Assembly (NCBI GenBank): GCA_016789305.1
Contig: JAEURJ010000023.1
Coordinates: forward strand, 496,001-560,000
DNA from: Anaerolineales bacterium
Lineage (GTDB): Bacteria; Chloroflexota; Anaerolineae; Anaerolineales; Villigracilaceae
Reading direction: 5' to 3'
Length of the DNA: 64,000 nt
Below are positions 61,647-64,000 of this stretch, piece by piece. Each line of letters begins with the position of its first letter. Position 1 is the first letter of the stretch. A program made the translations under genes and the position numbers. Below the pieces are notes generated by a model that searched no databases, had not been told where the DNA came from, and saw only the letters and a list, made by a program, of their open reading frames with translations.

Positions 61647-61757
61647 GTATTGTCACGTCAAGCTGTACATTTTGCCCGTTCCGCAAAATCTGGTTGCCAA
61701 CCTAATACAATTTTATGTATGCAAAAGTGTTTATATCCTGCGTAAGCAGCAAGGTGT

Positions 61758-63044
61758 TCACTCAACTAGTTCTCGATTTTCAACATGCATCCATTGACCA
61801 TTAACCTCGTTGTGTGATTCCTCATAGCGCCATATTGGGATAAACCACGCCTCACCACCATGTAATTTTTTGTCTACTCGGGCAATTGAAGTAAGCCGGC
61901 GTGCTTCATGAACGATCCCAATCTGCACCAAAATATCCACACTGGCCGATATCATCCGCGCTGCATCACGTGGGGAAACACCCATATCGCTGCCCATCAG
62001 CGTTGTCAAACGCTCAAATGCTTCGCGTGGGCTGTCTGCATGAAGTGTGCAAGCACCCGCGTGGCCAGTCATTAAAGCTCTGAGCAGTGCCATGGCCGCA
62101 CGACCATCGCGTACCTCACCCACGATCAGATAATCTGGCGACATACGCATGGCATCATCGACACCATCAGCAAGGGTGTAGGCCGGCACCTCCGAACCTG
62201 GGACTTTTGGTCGCGCTTCCACGGCTTGAACTGTCTTTCGGTCAATCCAGATTTCTTCCGGATCCTCGATCTTCACAATGCGCCAGGCTGGCGGTAGAAA
62301 GTTACACAGAGCTGAAAGCAAAGTAGTCTTGCCGGTACGCGTCGCCCCAGAGATGAGGATACGTTTACCAGACTGCATTGCTTCAGCTAGAAATTCCATC
62401 ATTTCTGAAGACATCACGTTTCGTTCCAACAGCCAGGCTGGCAAAACCGGCTTCTGTTCAAACAGACGGATATTTACCGATGGATAACCATTCCCCGGTG
62501 CAATGGCAGGATGCAAGACTTTAACCCGTCCGCCGCCTGGATTATGCCGCGTGGCCGGCAGTTTGGCATTAACAGACGGTGTGGCTTCATTCACCGAACG
62601 CGATTGCGGTCCCAGAATTAGATTTAGTACGCGCCAAACTTCACTGGCATCCACATCAACATTTGCATCTTCCCAACGAACGTTGCCCTTTTTCATCACT
62701 TGTACTAGACCACTGGAATAAATAGCGATTTCGGATAAATCTGCACGAGCCGGCGGCAGGAGCAGATCCAGAAATCCCAAGCCCATAACACGGCGAGCTA
62801 TTTCTTCGGCTAACTTGCCTTGCTCAGCAGAGGACGGAGGTAACCCATGCACCCGGAATGCGTTGGCAACCTGCGAACGGATATGAACATTAACGTGCTC
62901 GCGCTCGCTTTCATTCGGAGAGCGCAATACCGTTCCTGCAAATTCCCGGTTGACTGTATCGATCACATCATCGAGAACTGTCTGACGCTGTGCGTCATCC
63001 ATCCCGCCGTGGGAAGTCAATGGATCAAGTAAATCCATCACCAT
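61758..63044 (-). CDS. tadA: TadA/CpaF-type secretion ATPase
   Basis: 428 residues. GspE/VirB11-like: Walker A ISGATRTGKTTLLSALCNF, Asp box IVKIEDPEEIWI, Walker B SPDYLIVGEVRDGRAAMALLRALMTGHAGACTLHADS (His box). The CpaF subfamily powers Tad pilus assembly or retraction. It follows CpaE-like by 6 bp. Confidence 0.9.
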   Translation of the reverse strand: MVMDLLDPLTSHGGMDDAQRQTVLDDVIDTVNREFAGTVLRSPNESEREHVNVHIRSQVANAFRVHGLPPSSAEQGKLAEEIARRVMGLGFLDLLLPPARADLSEIAIYSSGLVQVMKKGNVRWEDANVDVDASEVWRVLNLILGPQSRSVNEATPSVNAKLPATRHNPGGGRVKVLHPAIAPGNGYPSVNIRLFEQKPVLPAWLLERNVMSSEMMEFLAEAMQSGKRILISGATRTGKTTLLSALCNFLPPAWRIVKIEDPEEIWIDRKTVQAVEARPKVPGSEVPAYTLADGVDDAMRMSPDYLIVGEVRDGRAAMALLRALMTGHAGACTLHADSPREAFERLTTLMGSDMGVSPRDAARMISASVDILVQIGIVHEARRLTSIARVDKKLHGGEAWFIPIWRYEESHNEVNGQWMHVENRELVE

Positions 63045-63050
63045 ATTGAG

Positions 63051-63938
63051 TTATCCCGAAGTGCGGATCTTCAAGCCGCCGATCTTGAAACCTTTGCGTA
63101 AAGGTTCTGATCCGCGTGCAGTTCCGTAGAACGTTTCGACCAACGTTGCTGCAGCTCGCCCCAATGTTTCCGATGCGATCACCGCCGGGCGACCATCATC
63201 TTGCGCGCGCGCGATGGCAGGATCGTAATCCACGCTGGTCAGAACAGGCGGGGACCACCCAGCGTACTTGGCAACTTCGCCGGCGAAAGCAGTGGCTGTG
63301 TAGATGGATTTTGATGTGCGCTGATTCAAAACCAAGAAGAAAGCATCCCGTCCAAAGCGATGTTGTGAGCCCACAACTTCTGTGAGTAATTTCAAGAGAT
63401 GACCAACGGCACGAACACCTTCGGTTGTGGGTCGAGAGATAAGCAAGAGGGTACTTGCAGCACGTAACGGTTGAAGCATCCAGGCTGATTCACCACAAGG
63501 TAGATCGAGCAGGATCGCCGCATAATTGTTCTTGTAGGCCTCCGTCACCAACCCATGGATTTTTGCTTGTTCACCATCTTTCGTAGCCGCAGCGTGAGCG
63601 GTCGATTCAGGTGGAGCGATAATCACGTCGAGGCCATCGGATGTGGTCTGGATGCAATCACGGAAACCACCTTCAGTTCGTTGTAAAAATTCCGCCGCCG
63701 TGGGTGCATAGCGTGCACCAAGGCGAAGTGGAGCCGGCGTTGCCAGATCAAAGGAATAGAGAAGTGAACGAATGCTCCGTCTCGCTGCCAATTCAAAAGC
63801 CATGGCTTCTGCCAAAGTTGAGCGCCCCACGCCGCCTTGCGCGGAAACAAATGCAATAACACGTGTGCCAACAGCGGCCATTCCTGAATTTGCAGATCCA
63901 ATATTTTGTAAAGGCGCAACAGTTCGTGTGCGAGCCAT
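63051..63938 (-). CDS. CpaE/TadZ-like ParA-family protein, deviant P-loop
   Basis: 295 residues from ATG 63938. MinD/ParA fold with SAQGGVGRSTLAEAMAFELA; both signature lysines of the ParA-type Walker A (KGGxGKT) are replaced (Q and R). ILLDLPCGESAWML and LVLNQR follow in the expected places. CpaE/TadZ localises the Tad machine, often without ATPase activity. The frame stays open to the right edge, so a start beyond the window is possible. Confidence 0.75.
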   Translation of the reverse strand: MARTRTVAPLQNIGSANSGMAAVGTRVIAFVSAQGGVGRSTLAEAMAFELAARRSIRSLLYSFDLATPAPLRLGARYAPTAAEFLQRTEGGFRDCIQTTSDGLDVIIAPPESTAHAAATKDGEQAKIHGLVTEAYKNNYAAILLDLPCGESAWMLQPLRAASTLLLISRPTTEGVRAVGHLLKLLTEVVGSQHRFGRDAFFLVLNQRTSKSIYTATAFAGEVAKYAGWSPPVLTSVDYDPAIARAQDDGRPAVIASETLGRAAATLVETFYGTARGSEPLRKGFKIGGLKIRTSG

Positions 63939-64000
63939 CTCGGTCTGTACTAAACTGTATCCATAATTGAGAACCTCAGCTGGGGCGGCCGGCAGAACGT

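Noticed and set aside
1..64000. CRISPR array or cas genes
   Set aside because: No regularly spaced direct repeats were seen and no Cas protein was recognized. The Cas4-like cysteines in the 43880 protein belong to a UvrD fusion.
33000..64000. attR copy of the tRNA-Leu 3' end
   Set aside because: No match to the last 20 bases of the tRNA was found by eye; the search was not exhaustive.

Overview
The window reads as the left end of a large accessory island (more than 60 kb) in a bacterial chromosome, most likely a Chloroflexota (Anaerolineae-like) genome. That assignment is an inference from overall gene style: a chromosomal YchF-type GTPase beside tRNA-Leu, a Tad pilus locus with Ig/OmpL47-type repeats, DUF6094-type methylase-helicase fusions, and moderate G+C with many GTG/TTG starts. 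No rRNA or species marker is present. The island starts at the 3' end of tRNA-Leu(CAA) at 593-675, next to a tyrosine recombinase (792-1919) and an excisionase-like HTH protein. No second copy of the tRNA 3' end was found by eye, so the right end probably lies outside the window.

Layout: (1) 2.4-5.1 kb, XRE / ImmA-IrrE protease / 7TM-DUF6545 / PAP2-like membrane operon. (2) 5.3-8.9 kb, M48 membrane protease with a small partner, and an orphan DarG-type macro domain. (3) 9.1-13.7 kb, a LexA-type winged helix with an SOS-like operator, a family-B DNA polymerase, a degenerate RecA-like protein and a LuxR-like regulator whose promoter spacer holds a related operator: a possible damage-inducible polymerase cassette. 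(4) 13.8-20.1 kb, a signalling/conflict cluster: vWA, kinase-like and PP2C proteins (TerY-P-like triad), a MYG1/DHH-like protein, a caspase-like protease and an EACC1-like protein. (5) 20.5-30.7 kb, the island's DNA-metabolism module: methylase-helicase fusion, RadC, sliding clamp, SSB, Rad52-like annealing protein and a second OB-fold-like protein. Most of these genes, and the integrase, share an ACAGAA-(A)GGAG leader. (6) 31.0-42.3 kb, SNF2 helicase and a type III restriction-modification locus with inserted Abi, PLD-like and PD-(D/E)XK-like genes. (7) 42.4-51.5 kb, two consecutive operons with the same promoter-like element: sigma factor / possible anti-sigma or HTH protein / giant ImmA-UvrD-FeS-nuclease fusion, then double-Ubl / E2 / JAB / E1 / membrane protein. 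(8) 51.6-64.0 kb, a Tad-type pilus/secretion cluster on the minus strand, interrupted by a plus-strand Hachiman-like nuclease-helicase pair.

The most interesting unit is region 7. A 19-bp identical block, a 9-bp spacer and GCGACT occur upstream of both operons with identical spacing, as expected of an ECF-type promoter. The sigma factor in the first operon is the obvious candidate to read both, which would join a protease-helicase regulator/effector and a bacterial ubiquitin-like conjugation (Bil/Bub-type) pathway into one inducible regulon. The helicase protein's C-terminal nuclease domain keeps Fe-S-type cysteines but appears to have lost its catalytic D-x-K residues.

All assignments come from reading motifs and translated sequence; no database search was run.
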